Shown: piece by piece, positions 10,462-22,520 of the stretch
How the letters are laid out: each line of letters starts with the position of its first letter
Numbering within the stretch: the stretch's first letter is position 1
Source of the DNA: Arachis hypogaea
Taxonomy: Eukaryota > Streptophyta > Magnoliopsida > Fabales > Fabaceae
Direction of reading: 5' to 3'
Assembly (NCBI RefSeq): GCF_003086295.3
Contig: NC_092052.1
Span: forward strand, 73,138,910-73,202,909
Length of the DNA stretch: 64,000 bases
Program-made: the position numbers and the translations under genes
The notes under the pieces: model-generated
Told to the model about the DNA's origin: nothing
Seen by the model: the letters and a program-made list of their open reading frames with translations, nothing else
Database searches by the model: none

Positions 10462-11178
10462 ACGATGCTATGGATCTCGATCGAAACGCAGCGTGTAGGT
10501 CATGTTATGGTTTGCATCGCAGTTGTTAATTTGACTTTCTAGATGCTTCTTCTGTGTTATGTGGGAGCTCTTCGTTTATAAATTGGCCTGTGCCGTTGCC
10601 TCTCGTAACAATTGATTTCTCTGTTCATGTAATTGAATGGCTGAAGGTTCCTGGTTTTAGTCTTCTTTTTCCTCTTCGTCTTCGATGAAGATTACTGCGC
10701 AATTTCACAAAAATAAAAAATAATAAAATAAATTAAAAAATAAGTAAACTATTTTTTTCATATATTTGATTATTCGGCACTTTCTCCACTTAATAGATTC
10801 AGTTTATAATATGTATTTGGCATTTTATTATTATAAACAAGTTTGGTTATAGATCTATTATATTTTGATTATTTTATTATGATAAATTTATAACATTACT
10901 TAATTAAAAAAATTTATAAATTAATATGTATATATACAGATATATAATTAATTTTTAATGTATATAAAATATTTTTGTAAAAAAAAAAAAGTTGTCATAC
11001 AAAATTCTATCTTTTATTTATTCACTTGAAAATTTGATACAATGGATTAGAAAGGAGAAAGATCCAACGATAACATTAAAAAAATGAATATTCCTTTGTC
11101 TTTAATCTGTTCCAAACATTATTTATTAAATTCTTTAATTATGTAGCACTAACTCATTTCTATGTAGTTGAATTAATT
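10462..11178. other. 3' flank of the small gene, AT-rich
   Basis: The first 200 bp probably hold the 3' UTR; several AATAAA-like signals occur near 10712-10730. The rest is AT-rich and I see no gene or repeat boundary in it. Confidence 0.4.
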
Positions 11179-11186
11179 ATTATTAT

Positions 11187-12556
11187 CAAGGTTGTGATAA
11201 CCAGACCGGTCATTGAACCGGTCGAGTGACTGGTTCAATAATTCAATCGGAGTCGAACTGTAGTTGAACTGGTTTAATTAAATATAGAGTAAAATTATAT
11301 AAAAAATTCAATATATAATTTTAAATATTTAAATTCAATCATTTTTAAACTAATAAAATTTAAAATTTGACAATTTCATATAATAAATTATCCATAATTT
11401 ATCACTAAAAGTTAATAAACAACTTCAAATATCAAAATTTATAACTAAAAAAAAATCAAAATGCTATAAATGACAAACACAAGATGTTCTACCATAAAAA
11501 GAAACAACATTAAACAAATGTACTATATATATGGCAGCCATTGCAACAATTAGTCATTTACAGCAAAATTTAGGAATCAAAATTGAATTTACATACAGCA
11601 GTCTAGCCATTACAAATTATTGAAATTAGTAAATTACATACAGCAAAATTTAGAGAATTAGATAATACATACAGAAGCAGAACTCTGCATCATATAATTA
11701 ACCAAATAATTATAGCAGCTATGGTTAATTAATTAACCAAATAATCCAAAATTGACCAAATAAAGAAGTACAACTCTGCATCAATCCATATAATTAACCA
11801 AAATTAACCAAATAATTACAGCAGCTATTACATACAGAAACTGAACTCTGCATCAATCTATATAATTGACCATATAAAGAACTTTGCATTAATTCATATA
11901 ATTCATTAACAAAATAAAAAAATTGGTTGAAAACCAGTACAAACTCACCGCGGCAGAGAGCACAGAAGGCGTCTAGGTCACGGCGACAGAAGAGAGCAGC
12001 TTTCGTGATGTTGATAGAACAGCTTCCGTCGACCAGAAAAGCAGACGACACCGACCAGATGACCAGACCAGCTTCGGAGTTCCGAGGACGACGCCGCTGC
12101 AGCAGCTTCAATCCGCAACCAGACTAGACCAGCTTCCTTCCATCCGCCCGTTGGAGATCCTTCTGCCTGGTGACAACGTCGATTGTGGTAGACTGGGAGG
12201 GACAGTGGCCTTCGTTGTTGGATGAAGATTGGGAGTGAAATTAGGGTTGAGGTGTGGTGGCTGGTGAGTGAGGAGACTGGGTTTCCAGTTTGTATAAAGG
12301 GTTGGGTTGGGTTGGGTTACCGGGTCAAGGTTCATCTATGCGGGTTTCTTTTTTTTTTTTCGCGTCTCAAAACGACGCCGTTTAGGATCCAGGGTGAAAA
12401 ACCGATACCTTTAAAAAAATGACCGGTTTTTAACTACCGATTCGATCAGTTTTTTGCCGATTTTTTGCAAGACGGTTCTGGGGTCAGCCGGACTGGCCAA
12501 GTGACCAGTTTTCGATTAATCCGATTAAACCGGCCGGTCTGATTTTCAGAACCTTG
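11187..12556. mobile_element. Non-autonomous terminal-inverted-repeat element, hAT-like (1370 bp)
   Basis: The left end reads CAAGGTTGTGATAACCAGAC and the reverse complement of the right end reads CAAGGTTCTGAAAATCAGAC, so the termini form an imperfect inverted repeat of at least 25 bp. Both ends are flanked by ATTATTAT, consistent with the 8-bp target duplication of hAT elements, although the ATT microsatellite makes this ambiguous. CCGGT-rich subterminal sequence (GACCGG, AACCGG) is present at both ends. The interior has imperfect direct repeats around 11560-11910 and a GC-rich part at 11940-12370, but no transposase. Confidence 0.68.
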
Positions 12557-12660
<104 letters not shown>

Positions 12661-13011
12661 CATTTCATATTACTCAGCTAAATTTTATAATTTAAAAGTA
12701 CATAATTAGATATCTATCATTGTAAAAAAAAAAAACTAAGCAAATGTCGGAGGTTCGAATACTCTTAAATGAAGATTGAAAAAGTATAGGAGAACAATGA
12801 AAGTGTTGAACAATGTGAACAATGGTTTAAAAAAAGAAAGATTAAATTAATTATTAAAATCAGATTCTCAATTTATTAGAATAATTAATTTTTAAATTTA
12901 AATTATTAGGGTTAGGCAGTGTAACCATCTTTCAATATACTGTCATATCATGTTTCCATTCTATCTCAACCCTCATTTTCCTCCCCCTCCTCCACTTACA
13001 CTATCGTTCAT
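12661..13011. other. AT-rich spacer
   Basis: I see no gene here. The last 60 bp become C-rich and lead into the short tandem repeat at 13012. Confidence 0.5.
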
Positions 13012-13055
13012 CCTGATGGTCCTACCCTTCGCCGCTCAACCCGATGGAACACCCT
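13012..13055 (+). repeat. Left part of a split 28-29-bp tandem repeat
   Basis: One full unit (13012-13039) and a partial unit (13040-13055) of a degenerate repeat with the core CCTTCGCCGCTCA followed by CCCGATG. Further units of the same repeat lie at 46645-46720, on the far side of the nested transposons. This is the clue that the two sites were once adjacent. Confidence 0.6.
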
Positions 13056-13671
13056 AACTATTGATGAGCGGATAATTTATACCCTTTTTGGCATTGTTTT
13101 TAGGTAGTTTTAAGTATATTTTATTTACTTTTTATTATATTTTTATTAGTTTTTATTCAAAAATCACAATTCTGGACTTTACTATGAGTTTGTGTGTTTT
13201 TCTGTAATTTCAGGTCTTTTCTGGCTGAAATTGAGGGACCTGAGCAAAAATCTGATTCAGAGGCTGAGAAAGGACTGCAGATGCTGTTGGATTCTGACCC
13301 TCCTGCACTCAAAATAGATTTTCTCGAGCTACAAAGGCCCAATTGGTGCGCTCTCAATTGCGTTGAGAATTAGACATCTTGGGCTTTCCAGAAATATATA
13401 ATAGTTCATACTTTGCCCGAGATTTGATGGCCCAAATTGGCGTTAAAAGTTAGCCAAAAACTTTCTGGCGTAAAACGCCAGAACTGGCACATTTCTTGGC
13501 GTTAAACGCCTATTTTGGCACCTAGGGTGGCGTTTAACTCCAACTTGAGGCATATGCACGTGTAAGCTTGAAAGCTCAGTCCAAACACTCACCAAGTGGG
13601 TCCTGAAAGTAGAATTCTGTACTATCTACACCTAGTTACTCATTTTCTGTAACCCTAAGTTACTAGTCTAG

Positions 13672-13679
13672 TATAAAAA
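13672..13679 (+). promoter_or_regulatory. TATA box in element A LTR
   Basis: TATAAAAA in the middle of the LTR, conserved in the 3' LTR, where it is present twice (25219 and 25662) because of a 443-bp duplication. Confidence 0.5.
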
Positions 13680-14220
13680 CTACTTTTAGGGATTCATTCT
13701 GTAACTCATGACATTTTACACTTCATATTGTATCTTCTACGGCATGAGTCTCTAAACCCCATAGGTGGGGGTGAAGAGCTCTGCTGTGTTTCAATGTATT
13801 AATGCAATTACTACTGTTTTCTATTCAATCACGCTTGATTCTATTCTAAGATACTCACTCGTACTTCAATATAGAGAACATGATGATCCGTGACACTCAT
13901 CATTATTCTCAAACCTATGAACGCATGCCTGACAACCACTCCCGTTCTATCTGAGCTCAATGTAGTCATTGGGCGGTAGCTTGAGTGTGTATCTCTTGGG
14001 TCTCTAATCCACAGACCGAGTCCGGAAGTTAGAACATTTGTGGTAGAGGCTAGAACCAATTGGCAACATTCCTGGGATCCAGAAAATCTAAACCTTGTCT
14101 AAGGTATTTCGTGTAGGATTTGGGAAGGGATGACTGTGACGAGCTTCAAACTCACGAATGTTGGGCGCAGTGACAGTGTGCAAAAGGATAAGGGTCCTAT
14201 TCCGACGCTAGTGAGAACCG

Positions 14221-14340
14221 ACAGATGATTAGCCGTGCGGTAGCTGTACATGGTATTTTTCATCCGAGACGAGAAATCCGACAGTTGATTAGCCGTGCAA
14301 AGATCGTACCTGGTAGTTTTCATCCGAAAGGATCAGACAG
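14221..14340 (+). repeat. 60-bp tandem repeat in LTR of element A
   Basis: Two units, 14221-14280 and 14281-14340, share ACAG(A/T)TGATTAGCCGTGC at their starts and TTTTCATCCGA near their ends. The 3' LTR carries the same pair from about 26213. Confidence 0.8.
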
Positions 14341-14677
14341 CTTGCCATTGAAGGAAGCCTTGCGTGTTTGGAGAAGAAGACAGTAGGAAAGCAGAGATTC
14401 AGATGACAGAGCATCTCTGGAATCTCAACCAGTTCCTCATCACTGAATCACAAGTAACATTTAATTCATGCTATTTACTTTTCATAAACAAAAATCATAT
14501 TGATCACTAATCTCCTGACTAAGGTTTATAAGATAACCATAGCTTGCTTCAAGCCGACAATCTCTGTGGGATCGACCCTTACTCACGTAAGGTATTACTT
14601 GGACGACCCAGTGCACTTGCTGGTTAGTTGTGCGGAGTTGTGAAAAGTGTAATCACAATTTTGTGCACCAAGTTTTT

Positions 14678-14695
14678 TGGCGCCGTTGCGGGGGA
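14678..14695 (+). other. Primer-binding site of element A, tRNA-Asp type
   Basis: TGGCGCCGTTGCGGGGGA differs at one position from the common plant Athila/Tat primer site (TGGCGCCGTTGCCGGGGA, as in element B at 34808). The mismatch would weaken priming. Confidence 0.85.
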
Positions 14696-15987
14696 TTGTT
14701 CGAGTTTGGACAACTGACAGTTTATTTTGTTGCTTAGATTAGGAAAAATTTATCTTTTTGGTTTAGAGTCACTAAAATTGAGTCTTCTATTATTGTTTTT
14801 GTTAAAATTTTAAAATCCTTATTTTCTTTTTCTAGATTTTTTTTAAAAATTTTTTAATAAATAGATAAAAAAAACCAATAAACTAATAATTGAGTTTTCT
14901 GTTTAAGTTTAGTTTCATGCTTTAAGTTTGGTGTCAATTGCATGTTTTATTTTTTCTTTAATTTTCAAAAATATATGCATTGTGTTCTTCATTGATCTTC
15001 AAGCTGTTCTTGTTTATTTTCCTTGTTTGATCTTTAGTTTTTCTTGTTTTGTGTCTTTCCTTGTTTTTCTTGTACATTTTTTCGAATTATTAGTGTCCAA
15101 AGTATAAAAATTTTTAAGTTTGGTGTCCTTTGTGTTTTTATTTTCTTAAAAATTTCCAAAATTTGTTCTTGGTGTTCATCTTGATCTTCAAAGTGTTCTT
15201 GGTGTTCATCTTGACATTCAAAGTTTTCTTGTTTGTTTTCTTTGTTTTGATCTAAAAATTCTAAGTTTGGTGTCATTTTATTGTTTTTCTCTTTCCTCAT
15301 TAAATTAAAAAAATATCTTCCCTCTTTATTTTAATTGAATTTTCGAAATTTGCATTTATCATATCTTATCTTATTTCAAATTCAAATTTCAAATTTCAAT
15401 TAAATTCTAAAATTCAAAAATCAAATTTCAAAATTTAAATTTTAAAAAAAAAATTTAAAATCAAACCTTTTCAAAATTTAAATCTTTTTCAAATCTTTAT
15501 CTTATATTGTTGACTTTTTCAAAATTCAAAATTCAAAATTCAAATTTTAAATTTCAAATTTCAAAGTTTAAAATTCAATTTTCAAATTTAAAATTTAAAT
15601 TTCAAAACTTTTTTTTAAAACTTATCTTCTCTTACCTAACTTATCTTATCTTTTCTAATTTCAAATTTTAAAATCACATCCTTTTCAAATCTTTTCTTTT
15701 ATTTATTCTCTTACAAGTATATTTAATTTTAAGACATATCTTTTTGAAAACTTCCTAACCACTTTTTCTCTCTTCAATTTTCGAAAATCATATCCAAAAT
15801 TTTTGAAATCTTTTTAATTAAGTAATCATTTTAGTATTCGAATTTCTTTTATTTCTTTTCCTTTTAGCTTTCGAAACTTATATTCTATTTTCCAAGTATT
15901 TTATTTTATTCTCTTTTTTATGGTTTGTCCTTAATTAAATAAAATAAAATTTCTATTTACAATTCACATCATCTCCCTTTCTCCATC
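14696..15987 (+). other. 5' leader of element A
   Basis: The 1.3-kb leader is T-rich and then A-rich, with many short AAATTTCAAA-like runs and no open frame. The motif TAAGTTTGGTGTC occurs three times (about 14923, 15115 and 15262). It also matches the polypurine tract at 24591, so the leader carries PPT-like copies. Confidence 0.7.
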
Positions 15988-16664
15988 ATGGACCTAAGTG
16001 GATATGAACAGTCCAGAAGGACTCTGGGGTCATATGCTAACCCCATTACTACTTCATATGGGAGTAGTATCTGTATACCTCCCATCAGAGCCAGCAGTTT
16101 TGAGCTAAACCCTCAGCTCATTATCATGGTGCAGCAAAATTGCCACTATTCCGGTCTTCCACAGGAAGAACCTACTGAGTTTCTGGCACAGTTCTTACAA
16201 ATTGCTGACACAGTACGTGATAAAGAAGTAGATCAGGATGTCTACAGATTATTACTGTTTTCATTTGCTGTAAAAGATCAAGCTAAGAGGTGATTAAATA
16301 ACCAACCCACAGCAAGTATAAGAACATGGAAACAGTTATTAGACAAATTCCTGAATCAATATTTCCCTCCAAAAAGGATGACACAGCTAAGGTTGGACAT
16401 CCAAGGCTTTAAACAAGAGGATAATGAATCTCTTTATAATGTCTGGGAGAGGTACATAGGGATGCTAAGGAAATGTCCCTCTGAAATATTTTCAGAATGG
16501 GTACAGTTAGACATTTTCTACTACGGGCTTACAGAAAAGGTCCAGATGTCTCTATACCATTCAGCTGGTGGATCTATACACATGAGAAAGACAATTGAAG
16601 AGGCTCAAGAGCTCATTGATACAGTTGCTAGAAATCAACATCTTTACTTAAGTAGTGAGTCCTC
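15988..16664 (+). pseudogene. Element A gag, N-terminal part
   Basis: The frame starts MDLSGYEQSRRT and contains the retrotransposon gag capsid-like region, with EEPTEFLAQFLQIADTV, RTWKQLLDKFLNQYFPP and ESLYNVWERYIGML in the expected order. A TGA at 16291-16293 interrupts it in a place where this family normally has a Trp, so a single G-to-A change broke the protein. The frame is otherwise continuous until 16664, where a solo LTR is inserted. The gag continues in the same frame after that LTR at 18213. Product: the structural protein of the virus-like particle, now dead. Confidence 0.85.
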
Positions 16665-18212
16665 TGATGAGAGAAACTTTTGCGTGGTCTAGAAATTTGC
16701 GGATAAATCCTCGTTGCAAGTATAGTTTCTAAACCTTCAAAAGTCCTTTCATACAAACATTTTGGGTGTCATAAGTAACAAACCCCTTTAAAAATTGTTA
16801 ACCGAGTATTCAAACCTCGGGTCGTCTTCTCAAGGAACTGCAAGAAAGTATGTTCTTATTATTGGCTATAAAGGTTGTAATCGGGGTTTAGAAGGTGAGA
16901 AGCTAGTGATTTAAATGACAAGTAAAGTAAATGACAATTAAAATAAATAAAACTGTAAAGCAAACTTTTGGCAAGGTAAGAGAAATTGGAAGTCCAACTT
17001 AGTTATCTCTCTCAACAATAATGAAAGTTGAATCTAAATTCCACTTAGTTAACCTTTGCTAAAACAAAGGAAAGTCAAGGGACTAATTAGTTTGACCTTT
17101 GAATCCTATTTATTTCCTAAGAAAAAGTTGGGATTATTGAAGTTCAGTTCAATTAGCAAGATAGCGATTTATCAGTTATGTTGAGTTTGATAATGTTGAG
17201 TTACTGATTTCTTAACCAAAACCAAAAGGGGAAAAAGTAAAATTGCTGGAATAAAAATATCCTTAGATGGAAGCCAATGAATTAAAGAGAGCAATCATAA
17301 ACTGGAATACCTCAAATATCATTAATTCAAATAACAATCTGTAACATGGAATAATTCATAAATTAAATTATAAAAGTAAATAATCAACTCAAGTGCTGGA
17401 ATAAATAAATAGAAGTGAAAAGGGAAGCTTAAAACAAAGAAACATAAAACCTGGATCGAGAGTCACTCTTAAAAACTAAGAGAAGTCCTAAATCCTAAGA
17501 GAGAGAGGAGAGAACCTCTCTCAAGACTAAATCTAAATCATGGAAAGTGAAAATTGGCGAGCTCTCTCTGAATGGATGCATTCCCCCACTTTATAGCCTC
17601 CAATCTGTGCTTTCTGGGCCAAAAACTGGGTCAGAAATAGCCCAGAAATCGCCCCTTGCGTATTCTGGTACGTTCAGGTCGCGGACAAGTGACGCGGAGG
17701 CGTCGTCCACGCGGCCGCGCGGATTGAAGTTCGCAGATGCGACGCGTCCGCGTGGATCACGCGTTCGCGTCGCCTGGCGTCAGGGCAACTATGGCATATT
17801 ATATATCAAATCGAATCCCCGGACGTTACTTTCCAATGCAACTGAAACCGCGTCATTTGGACCTTTGTAGCTAAAGTTATAGCCGTTTGAGTACGAAGAG
17901 GTCAGGCTGGACAGCTTAGTAGTTTCTCCAACTTCTTGTATTCCTTCCACTTTTGCATGCTTCCTTTCTATCCTCTGAGCCATTCCTGCCCTGTAATCTC
18001 TGAGAACACTTAACACACATATCAAGGCATCTAATGGTAATAAGAGAGGATTAATAATAAGCAAATATAAGATCAAAGAAGCATGTTTTCAATCATAGCA
18101 CAAAACCAGGAAGGAAAATGTAAAACATGCAAATAATATGAATAAGTGGGTAAAGAGTTGATAAAAACCACTCAATTGAGTACAAGATAAACCATAAAAT
18201 AGTGGTTTATCA
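16665..18212 (-). mobile_element. Solo LTR of the element B family inside gag
   Basis: The block starts TGATGAGAGAAACTTTTGCG and ends AGTGGTTTATCA, matching both LTRs of element B (26349-27811 and 34829-35814). It is flanked by TCCTC on both sides (16660-16664 and 18213-18217), an exact 5-bp target duplication. There is no internal region, so it is a solo LTR left by LTR-LTR recombination. It includes a CG-rich palindrome group at about 17665-17785 and a minus-strand TATAAAG box near 17590. Confidence 0.93.
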
Positions 18213-18839
18213 TCCTCCATGAAAGAAGAGGCTAAGGCAGTATCCACTGAATTTAGTCCTCCAGAACAAGTTGTTGAACTCAATCAGCAATTGCTTCTTA
18301 TAACAAAACAGTTAGTTGAATTTAAAGAGATGTTCCAAGACACTAAAAATGCTAACAAGAATATAGAAGCACAATTGAATCAGACAAGACAGCAGTTATC
18401 TAAACAGATAACAGAAGAATGCCAAGCCGTTCATTTAAGGAGTGGGAAGACATTGAATGTCTCAACTCAAGGCAGCAGAAAGCCAAGAAAGGAACAACTG
18501 ACAAAGGATGACCAAGCCACTACCCAAAATCCCTCTAAGGACAGTAAGAGCCTAGAGAGGAATGATTCTGGCGTTCAAACGCTAGAAAAAGGTGAAAAAT
18601 TGGCATTAAACGCCCAATGGATGACCAATTTTGGCGTCCAAACGCCAGAAAAGGGTGGCAATATGGCGTTAAACGCCCATACAGCACCCAATTCTGGCGT
18701 TCAAACGCCAATGGGGGATCAGACACATGCAAGTGATGATAACAACCTCCTTAGGCAGGCTTCTCCAACCACTTCTGTAGGAAGTAAACCTGTAGCAACT
18801 AAGGTTGAAGAATATAAAGCCAAGATGCCTTATCCTTAG
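18213..18839 (+). pseudogene. Element A gag, C-terminal part and gag-pol linker
   Basis: The frame resumes from the gag fragment upstream of the solo LTR. A predicted coiled coil is rich in Gln, Asn and Lys (about residues 15-70 from the Met at 18219), followed by AVHLRSGKTL, a motif recognised in Athila-type gag-pol proteins. Residues about 117-170 are encoded by a minisatellite of the element's own palindrome and read as repeats of GVQTPEKG and ALNAH. The frame stops at TAG 18837-18839, with a second TAG in the same frame at 18858-18860; both are lesions within a formerly continuous gag-pol frame. Confidence 0.82.
18567..18711 (+). repeat. In-frame minisatellite of the GGCGTTNAAACGCC palindrome
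   Basis: Four to five copies of a unit of the form TCTGGCGTTCAAACGCCAGA alternate with GGCGTTAAACGCCCA, all inside the gag frame and read as peptide repeats. The same palindrome occurs in the LTRs and in the 3' region (22767-23010). Confidence 0.88.
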
Positions 18840-20045
18840 AAACTCCGCCAAGCAGAATAGGATAATCAATTTGCCCGCTTTGCAGACTATCTCAGGACTC
18901 TTGAAATAAAGATTCCGTTTGCAGAGGCACTTGAGCAAATACCCTCTTATGCTAAGTTCATGAAAGAGATCTTAAGTCATAAGAAAAATTGGAGAGAAAC
19001 TGAAAAAGTTTTCCTCACTGAAGAATGCAGTGCAGTCATTATGAAAAGCTTACCAGAGAAGCTTAAAGATCCCGGAAGCTTTATGATACCATGCACATTA
19101 GAGGGTGCTTGTACCAAGACAACTCTATGTGATATTGGGGCAAGTATCAACCTAATACCTGCATCCACTATCAAAAAGCTTGGTTTGACTGATGAAGTTA
19201 AACCAACCTGGATATGCCTCCAACTTGCTGATGGCTCCATTAAGATTCCATCAGGCGTAATTGAGGACATGATTGTCAAGGTTGGGGCATTTGCCTTTCC
19301 CACTGACTTTGTAGTACTGGAAATAGAGGAGCACAAGAGTGCAACTCTCATTCTAGGAAGACCTTTCCTAGCAACTGGACGAACCCTCATTGACGTCCAA
19401 AAAGGGGAGATAACCCTGAGAGTAAATGAGGATGAGTTTAAGTTGAATGCTGTCAAAGCTATGCAGCATCCAGACACATCAAAGGACTGCATGAGCGCTG
19501 ATATTATTGACTCCCTGGTGGAAGAGGTCAATATGACTGAGAGTCTCGAATCAGAGCTAGAGGATATTTTTAAAGATGTTCAGCCTGATCTGGAGGAACT
19601 AGAGAAAACAGAAGAACCTCTGAAAAATCCTCAAGAAGAGGAGAAGCCTCCTAAACCCGAGCTCAAACCACTACCACCATCCCTGAAATATGCATTTCTG
19701 GGAGAAGATGACACTTTTCCCGTGATCATAAGCTCTGCTTTAAAGCCACAGGAAGAGAAAGCACTAATTCAGGTGCTAAGGACACACAAGACAGCTCTTG
19801 GGTGGTCCATAAGTGATCTTAAGGGCATTAGCCCAGCCAGATGCATGCACAAGATCCTATTGGAGGATGATGCTAAGCCAGTGGTTCAACCACAGAGGCG
19901 GCTAAATCCAGCCATGAAGGAGGTGGTGCAGAAAGAGGTCACTAAGTTACTAGAGGCTGGGATTATTTATGCTATTTCTGATAGCCCCTGGGTGAGACCT
20001 GTCCACGTTGTTCACAAGGAGGGAGGCATGACAGTGGTTTCATAA
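18840..20045 (+). pseudogene. Element A protease and start of RT
   Basis: After the nonsense codon at 18858 the frame is open to 20045; the longest ATG-started part begins at 18960. The aspartic protease active site reads CDIGASINLIP (D58 in that part) against the usual D-L/S-G-A, so the catalytic Asp and Gly are kept. ILGRPFLATGRTLID is the conserved protease C-terminal block. A long acidic linker then leads to the RT N-terminal region (LKGISPARCMHKILLEDDAKP and EVTKLLEAGIIYAISDSPWVRPVHVV). An extra T near 20038-20040 shifts the frame and creates a stop; the following pol frame continues the same protein. Confidence 0.88.
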
Positions 20046-21981
20046 TGAAAAGAATGAACTGGTTCCTACAAGAACAGTTACAGGGTGGTGTATGTGTATT
20101 GACTACAGAAGGCTCAATACAGCCACCAAGAAGAATCATTTTTCTTTACCATTCATTGACCAAATGCTAGAGAGACTAGCATGCCATGAATACTACTACT
20201 TTTTGGATGGCTATTCAGGTTACAACCAAATTGTAGTAGATCCTCAGGACCAAGAGAAAACAACATTCACATGTCTATCTGGAGTATTTGCCTACAGAAG
20301 GATGCCATTTGGCCTGTGTAATGCACCTGCAACCTTTCAGAGGTGCATGCTCTCTATCTTCTCTGATATGGTAGAGAAATTCCTGGAAGTCTTCATGGAT
20401 GACTTCTCAGTATTTGGAGACTCATTCGGCTCTTGTCTTGATCATCTAGCACTTGTTCTGAAAAGGTGCCAAGAGACCAACCTGGTTTTAAACTGGGAGA
20501 AATGTCACTTCATGGTGACTGAAGGAATTTTCCTTGGGCACAAAATTTCGAATAAGGGAATAGAGGTGGATCAAGTTAAGGTAGAGGTAATTGAAAAATT
20601 ACCACCACCTGCCAATGTTAAGGCAATTAAAAGCTTTCTGGGGCATGCAGGATTCTATAGGAGGTTTATAAAAGATTTTTCAAAAATTGTAAAACCTCTG
20701 AGCAATCTGCTAGCTGCTGATACACCATTTGTCTTTGACACAGAGTGTCTGCAGGCGTTTGAGACTCTAAAAGCTAAGCTGGTCACAGCACCAGTCATTT
20801 CTGCACCAGACTGGACATTACCATTCGAACTAATGTGTGATGCCAATGATCATGCCATTGGTGCAGTATTGGAACAGAGGCATAACAAGCTTCTGCATAT
20901 CATTTATTATGCTAGCCATGTTTTAAATGATGCACAGAAGAATTACACAACCACAGAAAATGATTTGCTTGCAGTAGTTTATGCCATTGACAAGTTCAGA
21001 TCTTATTTAGTAGGATCAAAAGTGATTGTGTACACTGACCATGCTGCTCTAAAATATCTCCTCACAAAGCAGGATTCAAAACCCAGACTCATAAGATGGG
21101 TGTTGCTTCTGCAAGAGTTTGATATAGAAATAAGAGACAGAAAAGGGACAGAGAACCAAGTAGCTGATCACCTGTCCCGGATAGAACCAGTAGCAGGATC
21201 GTCCCTCCCTCCTACTGAGATCTCTAAAAACTTCCCAGATGAGAAACTCTTTGCCATTCAGAAAGTACCATGGTTTGCAGACATTGCAAACTATAAAGCC
21301 GTGAGATTCATACCCAAAGAGTACAGTAAGCAGCAAACAAAAAAATTGATTTCTGATGCAAAGTACTACTTGTGGGATGAACCATATCTTTTTAAGAGGT
21401 GTGCAGACGGAGTAATCCGTAGATGTGTACTTAGGGAAGAGGCACAGAAGATCCTATGGCATTACCATGGATCACAATATGGAGGACATTTCGGAGGTGA
21501 GCGAACAGCCACCAAGGTTCTCCAATGCGGCTTCTACTGGCCTACCCTCTATAGAGACTCCCGAGAGTTTATACGTAACTGTGACAGCTGCCAGAGAGCT
21601 GGTAATCTGCCTCACGGTTATGCCATGCCTCAGCAAGGGATCTTAGAGATTAAGTTGTTTGATGTATGGGGTATTGACTTCATGGGACCTTTCCCACCAT
21701 CATACTCAAACACTTATATTCTGGTGACAGTAGACTATGTATCTAAATGGGTAGAGGCAATTGCAACACCTACTAATGATACTAAGATAGTGATGAAGTT
21801 CCTCCAGAAGCATATCTTCAGCAGGTTCGGTGTCCCTAGTATACTGATCAGTGATGGAGGCACTCATTTCTGTAATAAACAACTTGACTCTGCTTTGGTT
21901 CGATATGGAATTAACCATAAAGTGGCAACTCCATATCATCCACAGACAAATGGGCAGCCGAAGTCTCAAATAGAGAACTAA
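20041..21981 (+). pseudogene. Element A pol: reverse transcriptase, RNase H, integrase core
   Basis: The frame is open for 629 codons from the Met at 20092, which is not a native start. RT is at residues 1-190, with [11 protein letters not shown] (D39), [13 protein letters not shown] (71-83) and FMDD (101-104). RNase H is at about 240-365, with [13 protein letters not shown] (D250), [12 protein letters not shown] (E289) and YTDHAAL (D316). The integrase zinc finger has H457, H466, C497 and C500. The integrase core has WGIDFMGPF (D529) and ISDGGTHF (D588). A missing G near 21957 shifts the frame just before the third catalytic acid, in the segment YHPQTNGQ. All other key residues are present. 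Confidence 0.92.
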
Positions 21982-22520
21982 AACGAATCCTGGAACGGAC
22001 TGTAAGTACCCGTAGAAGGGATTGGGCAAGAAGTCTGGATGATGCTCTGTGGGCATACAGAACCGCATTCAAGACTCCTATAGGCACCTCTCCATACCAG
22101 CTTGTGTATGGAAAAGCCTGTCATCTGCCAGTGGAACTGAAACACAAGGCCTACTAGGCAACCAGATTCCTAAACCTTGATGCTAAGGTAGTTGGAGAGA
22201 ACAGATTACTCCAATTGAATGAGTTGGAGGAGTTCAGACTCAATGCTTTCGAAAATGCTAAAATCTACAAGGAGAAAGCAAAAAGGTGGCATGACAAAAG
22301 GCTGTCATCTAGAGTCTTTGAGTCAGGACAGAAGGTTCTGCTATTTAACTCTAGGCTCAGATTGTTCCCTGGGAAATTGAAATTCCGGTGGAAGGGACCA
22401 TATGTGATTATAAGTGTGCCACCATATGGATATGTAGAGCTTCAGGATATTGACTTTAACAAAAAGTTCATTGTTAACGGACAGAGAGTCAAACATTATC
22501 TTGAAGGCAATGTTGAGTAA
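21957..22520 (+). pseudogene. Element A integrase, C-terminal part
   Basis: The protein continues in a shifted frame after the 1-bp deletion. The block [37 protein letters not shown] is typical of plant Athila integrases. A TAG at about 22156 replaces an expected Trp codon. The last part (open from 22215, 101 codons) has RWHDKRL, FPGKLKFRWKGPYVI and ends VKHYLEGNVE, the usual C-terminus. No chromodomain is present, as expected outside the chromovirus clade. Confidence 0.85.

Larger units (their letters stand above)
13062..14670 (+). repeat. Element A 5' LTR (1609 bp)
   Basis: It begins TGATGAGCGGATAATTTATA and ends TTTTGTGCACCA, seven bases before the primer-binding site. The same start recurs at 24609 in the 3' LTR. 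It contains a TATA box at 13672, GGCGTTTAAACGCC-type palindromes at 13464-13542 and a 60-bp tandem repeat at 14221-14340. Confidence 0.88.

Noticed and set aside
20092..21981. Element A pol as a functional gene
   Set aside because: The long frame keeps most catalytic residues, but frameshifts on both sides and nonsense codons in gag and integrase make it a pseudogene.
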